19,302 nt of DNA from Desulfosarcina sp. (GCA_018224455.1 JAGTUY010000198.1:1-19302); one strand, 5' to 3'. Positions 7,513-14,969 are shown, numbered from the stretch's first letter. Translations and numbers: made by a program. Notes: generated by a model not told the origin, from the letters alone.

Positions 7513-7899
7513 TCAGCCGGTAGTGCGGGAATCGACCGGCATCGATCGACTGTCATCGGCGCCAACATCGGTCTGCCGCCAGTATCCAAGCAGTCCGTCA
7601 TTATCCGGATCAATACCGAAGTAGTATCCGGGAGGCGCAAGGACCTTCATGAGGGGCAGTATCCGCGTACGGAAAAGGTTTTCCTTGAATTCACAACCGG
7701 CCGGCGTTCGACCCAGGTAAACCATATCGTACAGGGCCGATTCGATCCGGGCGGTCTCTTTGCGCATCTCATGCCCCAGATCGATTGAATAGAGAAAACC
7801 CAGGCAGTTGTCGATCAGGACACCGATATCCCGATCCATTCTGCTGATCAATTTGACAGGGTTGGTGATAAATTTTCTCACGACGGCATCTCCGGCCAT
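7513..7899 (-). CDS. Unrecognised conserved-looking protein
   Basis: From the Met at 7899 this frame gives 128 residues starting MAGDAVVRKFITNPVKLISR and containing a distinctive aromatic/Gly region near the C-terminus (APPGYYFGIDPDNDGLLGYW). The frame extends upstream to 7998 but only from a TTG inside the neighbouring fragment gene, so the internal ATG is preferred. The composition (acidic, few Cys, no membrane segment) is that of a soluble globular protein. I do not recognise the family. It lies 35 bases after the truncated alcohol dehydrogenase and 85 bases before the amrA start, same strand. It could be an independent gene or the remains of a larger one disturbed by the event that cut the dehydrogenase. 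Confidence 0.5.
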   Translation of the reverse strand: MAGDAVVRKFITNPVKLISRMDRDIGVLIDNCLGFLYSIDLGHEMRKETARIESALYDMVYLGRTPAGCEFKENLFRTRILPLMKVLAPPGYYFGIDPDNDGLLGYWRQTDVGADDSRSMPVDSRTTG

Positions 7900-7934
7900 G
7901 CAAGAGGCGCTGAGGGTCTGCTCCGGATCAACTA

Positions 7935-8327
7935 TTACGACGGCTGGCAATGGTATCGGCAGCTTCCGGAATATGATGTGGCGGTAAATTCGGGGCAAAG
8001 GTTCTCCCGCTCATCCAGACAGAATTCACAACAGCCGCAGGTCCGGTTAATCCAGGCGACCCCCACCCGCTGGCCGGTGGAAAACCGAACGGCACCCGCT
8101 CCGCTTTCTTGTACCCGCCCCACCACCTGATGTCCGGGAATCACCGGAAACCGCGGCGGAGGGGTTCGCCCCTCGATTTCATCCAGTTCGGTGTGGCATA
8201 CCCCGCAGGCCCCCACCCGGTTCAGAATATCATGGTCGCCCGGGGTCGGGATGGGAACCGTCTGCGACACCAGAGGCGCTTCGGTCTTGTTCAGATCGTG
8301 GATGCGCGCCAGCATCATGGCTTTCAT
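7935..8327 (-). pseudogene. Zinc-dependent alcohol dehydrogenase, N-terminal fragment
   Basis: The 130 residues cover only the GroES-like N-terminal part of a medium-chain zinc dehydrogenase, whose members normally have about 330-350 residues. Catalytic-zinc motifs are present (GACGVCHTELDEIEG and PGHQVVGRV), as are the four structural-zinc cysteines (CGCCEFCLDERENLC). After CPEFTATSYSG the similarity stops and the frame runs out at TAA 7935. The Rossmann domain that binds NAD(P) and the C-terminal substrate part are missing, so it cannot be a working dehydrogenase by itself. Start: ATG 8327 (MKAMML, the typical family start); an overlapping TTG at 8336 is in frame. It is probably a relic of a larger gene whose 3' part was deleted. 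Confidence 0.75.
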
Positions 8328-8332
8328 CTGGC

Positions 8333-8542
8333 TCAAGTTTCGGTCCGTCTCCGGTCCGCTCCGGTCCGCCGGTCCTTCTGATGGGATAAGCTGACCACCA
8401 CACCATCCCGGACACTTTTTCTCCGATCTGTTCGGTTGCGGCGCTTTTCAGTGAAATTTAATTTTTTGCCGGGAACCCGCGTGATCCGCTTTTTCGGTTC
8501 CTCGTTTCTCACGAAAGCGCTGTTGATTACAACGATATCCAT
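8333..8542 (-). CDS. Small Arg/Lys-rich protein with repeated DRR motifs
   Basis: This 69-residue product begins MDIVVINSAFVRNEEP and has a strongly basic C-terminal half in which RRNRTDRRKS is echoed by DRRTGADRRR, with a hydrophobic GVVVSLS patch between. A clear ribosome site (GGAG, 8 bases before the ATG) and a position between prs and the dehydrogenase fragment support a real gene. I do not recognise a named family. The basic repeats suggest binding to nucleic acid or another polyanion, or a PilZ-like N-terminal arm; both are guesses. It ends 5 bases before the preferred start of the next gene. Confidence 0.65.
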   Translation of the reverse strand: MDIVVINSAFVRNEEPKKRITRVPGKKLNFTEKRRNRTDRRKSVRDGVVVSLSHQKDRRTGADRRRTET

Positions 8543-8599
8543 GGCTGAGTCTCCTTAACAAAGAATATCGGCAGCGATTGGAATCACTTTAACGGATAT

Positions 8600-9541
8600 T
8601 TACTCAAATAGGGCGCCGACGCTTTCACCGGTGTGGATGCGCCGGATGGCCTCGGCAAAGAGCGGCGCCACAGAGAGGGTGTGGATCTTCTCGGCCCGTT
8701 TTTCCCGGGAAACGTTTACCGTGTCGGTGACGGCCACGGATTGGATGGGGCTGTCCACCAACCGGTTTACGGCGGGACCACACAGCACGCCGTGGGTAGC
8801 CCCCACGTGAATGCTTTTCACACCGGCTGCCGCAAGGGTTTTTACCGATGCGGCCAGGGTGCCGCCCGTGGAGATTTCGTCTTCAAAGATGATGGCATCA
8901 CGGCCCTTCACGTCGCCCACCACCAGCCCCTGGACCACCTCGGTGTCGGCCACGCGCCGCTTGTCGATGATGGCCATGGGCAGATGAATGCGTTGGGCAA
9001 ACCGACCGGCGCGTTTGGCCCCGCCGGCATCCGTGGCCACCACCACGGCGTTGTCCAGGTCCAGCCGACCGCGAAAGTGGTCCACGAAATAGGGAATGGC
9101 GGTAAGATGGTCCACCGGGATGCTGAAAAAACCGTGCACCGCATCCGAATGCAGATCCATGGTAAGGACCCGGTCGGCGCCGGCGGTCCTGATCAGGTCG
9201 GCCATGAGGCGGCCGGTGATGGATATACGCGGGGCGTCTTTCTTGTCCGAACGGGCGTAGGAGAAATAGGGAATCACCGCCGTGATACGCCGGGCCGAGG
9301 CACTTCTCAAAGCATCCAGGATGATAAACAATTCGATAATGGTGTCGCCCACCGGCGCGGTGAACGACTGGACGACGAATACATCCTTTTCCCGCACGTT
9401 CTCACGGATCTGCACAAAGAGGTTGTCGTTGGAAAAGCGGGACACCGCCAGGCGGCTGAGGCCGATGCCCAGTGTTTCGCAGATGTGGGTTGCCAGGCGT
9501 GGGTTGGCGCCGCCGCTAAAGATTTTGAGGTCGGAGGCCAT
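8600..9541 (-). CDS. prs: Ribose-phosphate pyrophosphokinase (PRPP synthetase)
   Basis: The 313-residue protein makes PRPP from ribose 5-phosphate and ATP, the precursor for nucleotides, histidine and tryptophan. The family landmarks appear in order: FSGGANPRLA near the start, the catalytic flexible loop PYFSYARSDKKDAPRISITG, the MDLHSD segment, the PRPP-loop counterpart TDAGGAKRA, and DEISTGGTLA where most class I enzymes have DDMIDTAGT. The loop differences (ARSDKKD, DEISTGG) resemble a divergent class of bacterial PRPP synthetases, so it may be a second paralogue; this window cannot show that. Length is normal. Its start lies 108 bases after the SagB-type gene ends. Confidence 0.93.
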   Translation of the reverse strand: MASDLKIFSGGANPRLATHICETLGIGLSRLAVSRFSNDNLFVQIRENVREKDVFVVQSFTAPVGDTIIELFIILDALRSASARRITAVIPYFSYARSDKKDAPRISITGRLMADLIRTAGADRVLTMDLHSDAVHGFFSIPVDHLTAIPYFVDHFRGRLDLDNAVVVATDAGGAKRAGRFAQRIHLPMAIIDKRRVADTEVVQGLVVGDVKGRDAIIFEDEISTGGTLAASVKTLAAAGVKSIHVGATHGVLCGPAVNRLVDSPIQSVAVTDTVNVSREKRAEKIHTLSVAPLFAEAIRRIHTGESVGALFE

Positions 9542-9649
9542 GGTCTCTTCTCCACGTTGAAATATGAACGGCTAAGGCCGGTTTGCCATGCGGAGCCGGC
9601 AACCGAAGCAACCCCTTCCCCAAAGGAAGCGCGCCGTTGCGATGGGGTG

Positions 9650-11158
9650 TCAACGGGTCTTGACCGGACCGGCCCCGACCAGATAGAGCAACGCGCCGTC
9701 GGCCGCCAGATCCAGCAGTTCGGCCGCTTCCCGGTCATAAATGGCACCGATCCCGCAGGCCCCCCATCCTAAAGCCGTGGCAGCCAGGTAAGCCTGCTGG
9801 CCCAGGCGTCCTGACTCGATCATGGCATAGCGATAGCCCCGCGGCCCCCAACGTCGGTCGAGGGCCGCCGGGTCGGTCATGAACAGTAAATGCAGGGCGG
9901 CATGCTTCAGCCACATCTGATCCAGGCAGGCGGCTGCCATGGATTCGCTAAGCCTGCCGTCCGACACGCGTCCCAGTTGTTTCGCGTTTGGATCCAGCAG
10001 ATAAAAACCGGGTGGCATCGGCATCCCTGCGCCAACAACGAGTCCAAGGCTGATGGCGGATCGGCACGCCGTGGGCATGCTTGAGGCCCTCCCCATATGA
10101 CTGGCCATCAGGTCTGCGAAAGCCATAAATCGGTCCTGAGACACGGGCGCGGCAATAAAATTTCGGCGGGATCGGCGCTGCCGCAGCACACGGCTGTAAT
10201 CCGCCGATCCTGGATGATCCGGCACGTTTAAATCGACCCACGGCGACGGCTGGCTGCCAAGCACATGAAGCGCCGTTAGGGCACCGGCAGAGGGGCTGCC
10301 GTTCCCATTTCCTGACCGATGGACGGAAAGGATATCCCCATAAGCGACCTCCTGCTCGGATACCCTGGACGCCTGGAGAATGTCAGCGGAAAGGGGTATC
10401 AAAGGGTCGGCCTCTCCAGGCGCTTTGGCCCCTGCGTGATCATCATGCAGATGCACGCAGGCCAAACAGGCTTCCCGCTGCGGATCAAGCCCCAGCAGGG
10501 TCCCAACCCGTTCGTCATCGAAATCAAGATGGATGGAAAAGCATTGATGCAGCGCATCCAGGGCCAGCCGCAGATTCTCCAGCAGGTGGCCGGCATCCAG
10601 CAGCACGTAGCGGTACGCGCGGTTGCGGTATTTCCATGCACTGCGAAAAAAAATGCCACTGATGTAAAAGGTGGCTGAAACGGTGCGGTCCACCGGCGGG
10701 ATCTCAGGCACCGAACCGTGGCGCAAGGTGGTCAGGCAGAAATCGAAAAGGTCAAAATGGTACACCCCCGGGTCCATCCCATCCAGGTGGTGGACGGCCA
10801 GGTAAATTTCAAAGGGGTACAGGGCACCGGCCGAGGCCACGCTGCGATAATAAAAAGGCGTGCCCGCATGCATGGCACGGGCGGTAATATCGTGGGTCAG
10901 CCTGAACGCCGTCGTAAGCGTCTGACGGTCCGGTGCGCCCGGGCCGCTCGATTCAACGGCCTGAAGGCGGTTCATCAGGTCGAAATAATCGATCGCCGGC
11001 AGCTTCACGCTGCGATCCAGAGGCACCCGGGGCAGATCCGGGTAGCGCTTGACCGGCATCGGCTGATGCGCCCAGTCCAGGGTGTGGGGCGTCAACTGGT
11101 GGCGACGGTAGCTGGTGACCCGATGATAGTCGGTGGCAGTTAGGATCGGTTGCGTCAT
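9650..11158 (-). CDS. SagB-type dehydrogenase (tandem nitroreductase-fold, FMN)
   Basis: The 502-residue protein has two nitroreductase-like halves. The first half (to about residue 260) includes the SagB-type landmarks ASAGALYPFEIYLAV, PGVYHFD and the later GHLLENL. The second half contains VLRQRRSRRNF, a common SagB/nitroreductase start, and ends with ESGRLGQQAYLAATALGWGACGIGA, a typical FMN-fold C-terminus. SagB proteins dehydrogenate azolines in peptide natural products in some systems. Here no precursor peptide, YcaO cyclase or transporter is visible, so another substrate is possible. The ATG at 11158 lies two bases after the TGA of the upstream epimerase-like gene, so the two are probably translationally coupled. 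A TTG at 11164 is in frame but overlaps that stop. Confidence 0.88.
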   Translation of the reverse strand: MTQPILTATDYHRVTSYRRHQLTPHTLDWAHQPMPVKRYPDLPRVPLDRSVKLPAIDYFDLMNRLQAVESSGPGAPDRQTLTTAFRLTHDITARAMHAGTPFYYRSVASAGALYPFEIYLAVHHLDGMDPGVYHFDLFDFCLTTLRHGSVPEIPPVDRTVSATFYISGIFFRSAWKYRNRAYRYVLLDAGHLLENLRLALDALHQCFSIHLDFDDERVGTLLGLDPQREACLACVHLHDDHAGAKAPGEADPLIPLSADILQASRVSEQEVAYGDILSVHRSGNGNGSPSAGALTALHVLGSQPSPWVDLNVPDHPGSADYSRVLRQRRSRRNFIAAPVSQDRFMAFADLMASHMGRASSMPTACRSAISLGLVVGAGMPMPPGFYLLDPNAKQLGRVSDGRLSESMAAACLDQMWLKHAALHLLFMTDPAALDRRWGPRGYRYAMIESGRLGQQAYLAATALGWGACGIGAIYDREAAELLDLAADGALLYLVGAGPVKTR

Positions 11159-11160
11159 GA

Positions 11161-12057
11161 TCAACCCACCAGGTTCGCCAGGGCGCTGTCGACATCCGCG
11201 AAACGGAAGGAAAATCCATCGGCGATCAGCCGTTCGGGAGGCACCTTCTGACTGGCCAGGAGCACCCCGGCGACCTCCCCCATCATCAGCCGTAGGGCCA
11301 GGGAAGGGGCGGGTACCACGGCCGGCCGGCCCAGGGCGGCGCCCAGCGCCCGGGCGAAATCCTTTTGGCGGACCACCCCCGGCGCACAGAAATTATAGGG
11401 GCCGCGGGCATTTTCGCGATCAAGAAGAAATTGAATCCCGGCGAGAAGATCGACCATGTGAATCCATGAGAACCACTGCCGTCCGTTTCCCAACGGGCCG
11501 CCGGCAAACATGCGAAAGGCCGGCAGCATCTGGGCCAGGGCCCCGCCGCCGGCGCCCAGCACCACGCCGAAACGCATGATGGCCACCCGGACACCCTGCT
11601 TTTCTGCATCCAGTGCGGCTTTTTCCCAATCCACGGACAAACGTGCCAGAAAATCGGTTCCCGGGGTCGAGTGCTCGGCGAGCACCTGATCGCCCCGACT
11701 GCCGTAATAGCCGACAGCCGACGTGCTGATCAGGACCTTGTCCTGGCCGTTCATGGCCCTGACAACGTTGCGGGTGGTAAGCATGCGGCTGTCGACGATC
11801 TGTGCTTTATAGGCCCGGGACCAGCGTTTCAAAATGGTGCGTCCGGCCAGATTGACCACGGCATCGGCCTGGCTCACCGCCGCCTGCCATGTTCCGGCAA
11901 GGGTGGTGTCCGCACAGATCCATGTGAAGTGCGCAGCCGATTGAAGTGGATGGGAAGCGGAGGTTCCCAACCCGGTCACCACGTGCCCGCCGTCCAGCAG
12001 CAGGCGGGTCAATGCCGTTCCCACGAATCCGGACGCTCCGGTAATGGCGATCTTCAT
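11161..12057 (-). CDS. TIGR01777-type NAD(P)-binding epimerase family protein (YfcH-like)
   Basis: The 298-residue SDR-fold protein starts MKIAITGASGFVGTAL, the Rossmann nucleotide-binding motif, and contains VNLAGRTI, ISTSAVGYYGSRGD and RFGVVLGAGGGALAQMLPAF, all typical of the YfcH/TIGR01777 epimerase group. The C-terminal part (LASQKVPPERLIADGFSFRF) is also characteristic. The substrate of this group is not established. ATG 12057 follows GGGAG at 5 bases; a TTG at 12069 is in frame but less likely. It is coupled to the SagB-type gene downstream, which suggests that they act in one pathway, but what that is cannot be told from the sequence. Confidence 0.92.
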   Translation of the reverse strand: MKIAITGASGFVGTALTRLLLDGGHVVTGLGTSASHPLQSAAHFTWICADTTLAGTWQAAVSQADAVVNLAGRTILKRWSRAYKAQIVDSRMLTTRNVVRAMNGQDKVLISTSAVGYYGSRGDQVLAEHSTPGTDFLARLSVDWEKAALDAEKQGVRVAIMRFGVVLGAGGGALAQMLPAFRMFAGGPLGNGRQWFSWIHMVDLLAGIQFLLDRENARGPYNFCAPGVVRQKDFARALGAALGRPAVVPAPSLALRLMMGEVAGVLLASQKVPPERLIADGFSFRFADVDSALANLVG

Positions 12058-12087
12058 GTCAGCTCCCAAAAGGGTTAAGGGTTCATC

Positions 12088-12166
12088 GGTTCAGGGTTCT
12101 GGGAATGCTTTCAATCAATTGTTTTGGTTTGGTTTTTGTCAACCTTGAACAATTGAACCCCGAACC
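12088..12166 (-). terminator. Nested inverted repeat between thioredoxin and epimerase genes
   Basis: Two sets of complementary arms are nested: TCAATTGTT (12115-12123) with AACAATTGA (12148-12156), and GGTTCAGGGTTC (12088-12099) with GAACCCCGAACC (12155-12166, one mismatch). Short GGTT/AACC-rich runs lie on both sides. It sits downstream of the thioredoxin gene and upstream of the epimerase gene on the minus strand. It may act as a transcription pause or mRNA-processing structure or be a dispersed intergenic repeat; the role is inferred. Confidence 0.4.
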
Positions 12167-12202
12167 TCTGAACCGCTCAACTCGTCAACGGTTTCGTTCC
12201 AG

Positions 12203-12658
12203 CTACCGATTCAGAAAACGATAGAGATAGCGCTCGATCTCCTGTCTCGGCAAGGCACCGGCGGCCGTATCAGCCACCTTTCCATCCCGGAAAAACAGCA
12301 GCGTCGGCAGGCTCATGACACTGTACCGGCTGGCCGTCATCGGATTCTGGTCGACGTTGAGCTTGGCGACTTTCAATCGGCCCGCATAGGCCCTTGCCAG
12401 GTCCTCCAGGACGGGGGCCATGGCGCCGCACGGCGCACACCAGGCAGCCCAGCAATCCAGCAGCACCGGCAGGGGGCTATGAATCACCTCGGCGGCAAAC
12501 GTGCGATCGGTCACGATCACCGGCCGGGTGTTGATGGGAATGGGTGGGAAAGGCTGCTTGCAGCGCCCGCAGCGGGGCCCCTCTTTAAGCCTCGCCACGG
12601 GGATCCGGTTGCGGGTGCCGCAGTTTCGGCACCGTATCAGCACACGTTCGTCTGCCAT
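12203..12658 (-). CDS. trxC: Thioredoxin with N-terminal zinc ribbon (TrxC/Trx2 type)
   Basis: The 151-residue protein joins a zinc ribbon (C10-x2-C13 and C30-x2-C33) to a thioredoxin domain with active site WCAPC at 73-77 and cis-proline Pro118 in SLPTL. E. coli Trx2 has the same arrangement and similar length. It reduces protein disulfides in the cytoplasm; the next gene upstream on this strand is a thiol peroxidase, a classic thioredoxin client. ATG 12658 is chosen because GGAG stands 5 bases before it; an in-frame upstream start at 12682 would add eight residues without family support. The CAPC rather than CGPC active site is common in this subgroup. Confidence 0.92.
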   Translation of the reverse strand: MADERVLIRCRNCGTRNRIPVARLKEGPRCGRCKQPFPPIPINTRPVIVTDRTFAAEVIHSPLPVLLDCWAAWCAPCGAMAPVLEDLARAYAGRLKVAKLNVDQNPMTASRYSVMSLPTLLFFRDGKVADTAAGALPRQEIERYLYRFLNR

Positions 12659-12770
12659 CGACGCTCCTTCATTTGATATCACCCACCGGCACGCCCCTCG
12701 CCGCAGGGACCGTCATCGTCCATACCCCGGGAATGTTCCGCCGAAAAGTTGGCCGTACATGCCTGCAGGA

Positions 12771-13277
12771 CTACTCACTGGCCAGACACGCCATGGCTTT
12801 TTGGTAATCCGGTTCCTGGGAGATCTCATCCACCAGTTGGGTGTAAACCACCTTGCCCTTGCCGTCGATGACCACCACCGCCCGCCCCATGAGACCGGCC
12901 AGCGGACCGCCGGCAATACGCATGCCGTAGGCATCACCGAAACCAGGGCTGCGAAAGGTGGATGCGGAAACCACGTGATCCAGCCCTTCGGCACCACAGA
13001 AACGCGCATGGGCAAAGGGAAGATCGGCCGATATGCAAAGCACCACCGCGTTGTCGGTGTTGCCGATTTCAGCGTTGAATTTTCTCACTGACATGGCGCA
13101 GGTCGGTGTGTCGATGCTCGGGAAAATGTTGAGAACAACGGTTTTTCCTGCATAGTCCTTCAGCGAAACATCGGACAGGTCGCTGCGGGTCAAGGTAAAA
13201 TCCGGGGCATCCGTCCCCGGTCGGGGAAGATCGCCGGACAATTGAACGGGTGCTCCTTTAAATGCGGTTTGGGCCAT
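12771..13277 (-). CDS. tpx: Thiol peroxidase (atypical 2-Cys peroxiredoxin)
   Basis: The 168-residue protein reduces peroxides with electrons from thioredoxin. The peroxidatic Cys60 lies in PSIDTPTC and the resolving Cys94 in FAHARFCGAEG, about 35 residues later as in Tpx. The N-terminus (FKGAPVQLSGDLPRPG) and the GRAVVVIDGKGKVVYTQLV segment are typical. AAGGAGG precedes the ATG at 13277, so the longer in-frame reading to 13331 is discarded. It is divergent from the small Cys-rich gene at 13445. The spacer between them holds a perfect palindrome (13395-13407) that might be a shared operator. The trx gene follows 112 bases downstream. Confidence 0.95.
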   Translation of the reverse strand: MAQTAFKGAPVQLSGDLPRPGTDAPDFTLTRSDLSDVSLKDYAGKTVVLNIFPSIDTPTCAMSVRKFNAEIGNTDNAVVLCISADLPFAHARFCGAEGLDHVVSASTFRSPGFGDAYGMRIAGGPLAGLMGRAVVVIDGKGKVVYTQLVDEISQEPDYQKAMACLASE

Positions 13278-13394
13278 TTTTTCCTCCTTGGAAAGTTGGA
13301 GTAAGTCGCTACGATATGCTGATTGCATCATAAATCAATAAACATGCCAAGGCAAAAAACACGTTCCAGCCAATGGCATTGATATTGCTTTTAT

Positions 13395-13407
13395 AGTTAT
13401 GATAACT
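13395..13407. promoter_or_regulatory. Operator-like palindrome between divergent tpx and small Cys-rich gene
   Basis: AGTTAT-G-ATAACT is a perfect 6-1-6 inverted repeat in an A/T-rich spacer, 118 bases from the tpx start and 38 bases from the start of the gene at 13445. The 1-base centre resembles Fur/PerR-family site geometry, but the half-sites do not match the PerR consensus. Binding protein unknown. Confidence 0.35.
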
Positions 13408-13444
13408 CATTTTTCACAAACTTCAAATTATCGGGAGGCTATTC

Positions 13445-13660
13445 ATGGGTCATAAACGCTACCACATCAAATCCGCCTGTCCCCAATGCGGGTGCAGCTT
13501 TGCGCAGGTGTTGTCCAAAGAAGAGCTCAAGGAACGCTATGGAGATGCACCGAATATTGAACTGGAATGCGGTGAATGCATGCTCCAATTTGAAGCCGAA
13601 CGCAAAAGCGCCTGCCCGGAGTGGGACGACGAGTGCCGCCTGAATGAAGGAAAGGCTTGA
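13445..13660 (+). CDS. Small Cys-rich (zinc-ribbon-like) protein
   Basis: The 71-residue product contains seven cysteines: C12-x2-C15-x-C17 near the N-terminus (CPQCGC), C42-x2-C45 (CGEC) in the middle, then C57 and C64. The two CxxC knuckles about 27 residues apart suggest a zinc ribbon or a rubredoxin-like metal site. A GGAGG stands 8-9 bases before the ATG. It opens the plus-strand redox island and is divergent from tpx. I do not recognise the family. It may be a small metal or redox partner of the rubrerythrin-like protein encoded next. Function is not assigned. Confidence 0.7.
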   Translation: MGHKRYHIKSACPQCGCSFAQVLSKEELKERYGDAPNIELECGECMLQFEAERKSACPEWDDECRLNEGKA

Positions 13661-13792
13661 CGCGCCGGGCGTTTCGCTCATTTTATAGGTTGACGGCAAA
13701 CCGGTGAAGGGGCCGGTACCGGATGCAGGCGATTCTGGTCAATACCGATTTTGAGACACCCCGACGACAGATAAGAAAGGCAGATCCAATCC

Positions 13793-14266
13793 ATGAGCTA
13801 CGCTTATAACGCGGATGATGTATTTGAGATGGCTGAGCAGATCGAAAGAAACGGCGCCGTCTTCTACAGAAAAGCCGCCGCAGACGTCCAAGACCCGGAC
13901 GCTAAAAATTTTCTCTCAGACCTGGCGGCGATGGAAGACAGCCACGAAAAAACCTTTTCAAACATGCGAAAAAAACTCACTGAAGCGGAGAAAACATCGA
14001 CCGTGTTTGACCCGGCAGGCGAAGCGGCATCGTACCTCAAAGCCCTTGCCGACACCCGCATTTTTTTCGAAAAAGAGATCGATACCCAATCCCTGCAGGC
14101 GATTCTGAAGGCCGCCATCCTGGCTGAAAAAGATTCGATTGTATTTTACCTGGGCATGAAAGACCTGGTTCCGGATGGTTTGGGCCGGTCCCGCTTGGAC
14201 AACATCATCAAGGAGGAGATGTCCCACATCAACCTGCTCAGCCGCCGCCTGATCGCCACCAAGTAA
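13793..14266 (+). CDS. Rubrerythrin-like ferritin-fold diiron protein (no rubredoxin domain)
   Basis: The 157-residue four-helix-bundle protein carries likely diiron ligands: a Glu in EMAEQIERNGAVFYRKAA (residues 12-29), E48-x2-H51 (MEDSHE), E112 (AEKDSIVFY) and E142-x2-H145 (EEMSH). Rubrerythrins usually end in a rubredoxin domain. This one stops after the second helix pair (NLLSRRLIATK), as in rubredoxin-less relatives, and would need an outside electron donor such as the rubredoxins encoded at 18545 and 18852. The likely role is peroxide reduction or iron handling in the cytoplasm. The ribosome site (AAGAAAGG) is modest. Two hairpins follow the stop codon. Confidence 0.88.
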   Translation: MSYAYNADDVFEMAEQIERNGAVFYRKAAADVQDPDAKNFLSDLAAMEDSHEKTFSNMRKKLTEAEKTSTVFDPAGEAASYLKALADTRIFFEKEIDTQSLQAILKAAILAEKDSIVFYLGMKDLVPDGLGRSRLDNIIKEEMSHINLLSRRLIATK

Positions 14267-14569
14267 CCGTTCGTGACGGCCTATCGATTTAAAAAGGGGA
14301 AGCGTCCCGGGCTGAACGGCTCTGGCGCTTCCAAAGACCTTCCTCTGTTGGTGGTGTTTCGGCGCTTGTATGAGACACCATTGTTCCACGTTGGCACCTG
14401 ATACGCTTATCCATCCTTTCAAAGACCATGCGGGAGCCCCTTGGCGGAAAGGGAATGTAATGAGAACCCTTGAACGGCTTTTTGAGCCTGGATGGATCGT
14501 CGCGTCCGCCGGATAGCATGCCGTGACCCGACGGTCTTAAAAGCACCCGTGGGTCGAGTTTTTTTATAA
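14267..14569. other. Non-coding stretch with two hairpins and a degenerate -24/-12-like site
   Basis: No credible gene. A 7-bp hairpin GGAAGCG/CGCTTCC (14298-14332) and an 8-10 bp hairpin GGTGTTTC/GAGACACC (14353-14379, one G.T pair) follow the rubrerythrin-like gene; neither has a following T tract, so termination is only possible. TGGCAC-CTGAT-ACGCT at 14392-14407 has sigma-54 spacing but a poor -12 element. Confidence 0.5.
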
Positions 14570-14740
14570 AATTGGAAACACGCGAATTTCGGGCAGCACG
14601 ATGCGATGCTGCTTGGCATTACCGTCGACAATCTGCCCACCCTGCATGCCTGGACCCGGCAGATGGGCGATCTCTAGTTTCCCGTGCTGTCGGAATTCTG
14701 GCCCCACGGTGAGGCGGCAGGGCGGTTCAATAACCCATGA
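14570..14740 (+). pseudogene. Peroxiredoxin (AhpC/TSA family) C-terminal remnant with internal TAG
   Basis: Read in one frame, this stretch gives MLLGITVDNLPTLHAWTRQM, then GDL, a TAG at 14672-14674, then FPVLSEFWPHGEAAGRFNNP and TGA. The pattern LGISVD...AW...FPLLSDFWPHGEVA is characteristic of the middle to C-terminal part of AhpC/TSA peroxiredoxins. The N-terminal half with the peroxidatic cysteine is absent: an in-frame TAA precedes it at 14567-14569 and no head could be found upstream. With no head and one internal stop it is best read as a decaying relic. The TAG is likely a mutated Trp or similar codon. Confidence 0.7.
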
Positions 14741-14910
14741 ACGACGAAACCGTCCCACGCTTCCTGTCTTACGAGACAACTATGTATCGCGAAAACATGG
14801 AGCTTTAGATCACGGGCGATTCCATCAACCATCACAGAAGATCCCCGCCGCCTCCCTCACCACGCGGATTTCTGAGCGAACCGGCACGATCGGCGGTCCA
14901 CGGGCGTAGG

Positions 14911-14930
14911 AAATATTTATTTAAATATTT
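14911..14930. promoter_or_regulatory. Perfect A/T-only inverted repeat, operator-like
   Basis: AAATATTTA and TAAATATTT are exact reverse complements separated by two bases. The site stands alone in a more G/C-rich context. It lies ahead of the small gene at 15059 and downstream of the peroxiredoxin relic, so it may be a binding site for a redox or iron regulator. No specific consensus is matched. Confidence 0.35.
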
Positions 14931-14969
14931 TCATTAAGTTGCTTGGCCCACTAACCATCGCCAAGACTT

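Noticed and set aside
7789..8129. Long plus-strand open frame with a protein-like stretch (LLRINYYDGWQWYRQLPEYD)
   Set aside because: It has no start codon with a ribosome site and runs antisense through the dehydrogenase fragment and its neighbour, which match or resemble genes better.
13723..13809. Short frame beginning MQAILVNTDFETP before the rubrerythrin-like gene
   Set aside because: No ribosome site, and it overlaps the start of a secure gene.
14289..14546. Minus-strand 85-residue frame
   Set aside because: Composition is not protein-like, no ribosome site stands out, and it resembles nothing known to me.
14672..14674. TAG read as pyrrolysine in the peroxiredoxin relic
   Set aside because: The catalytic half of the protein is missing, so decay explains the stop better.
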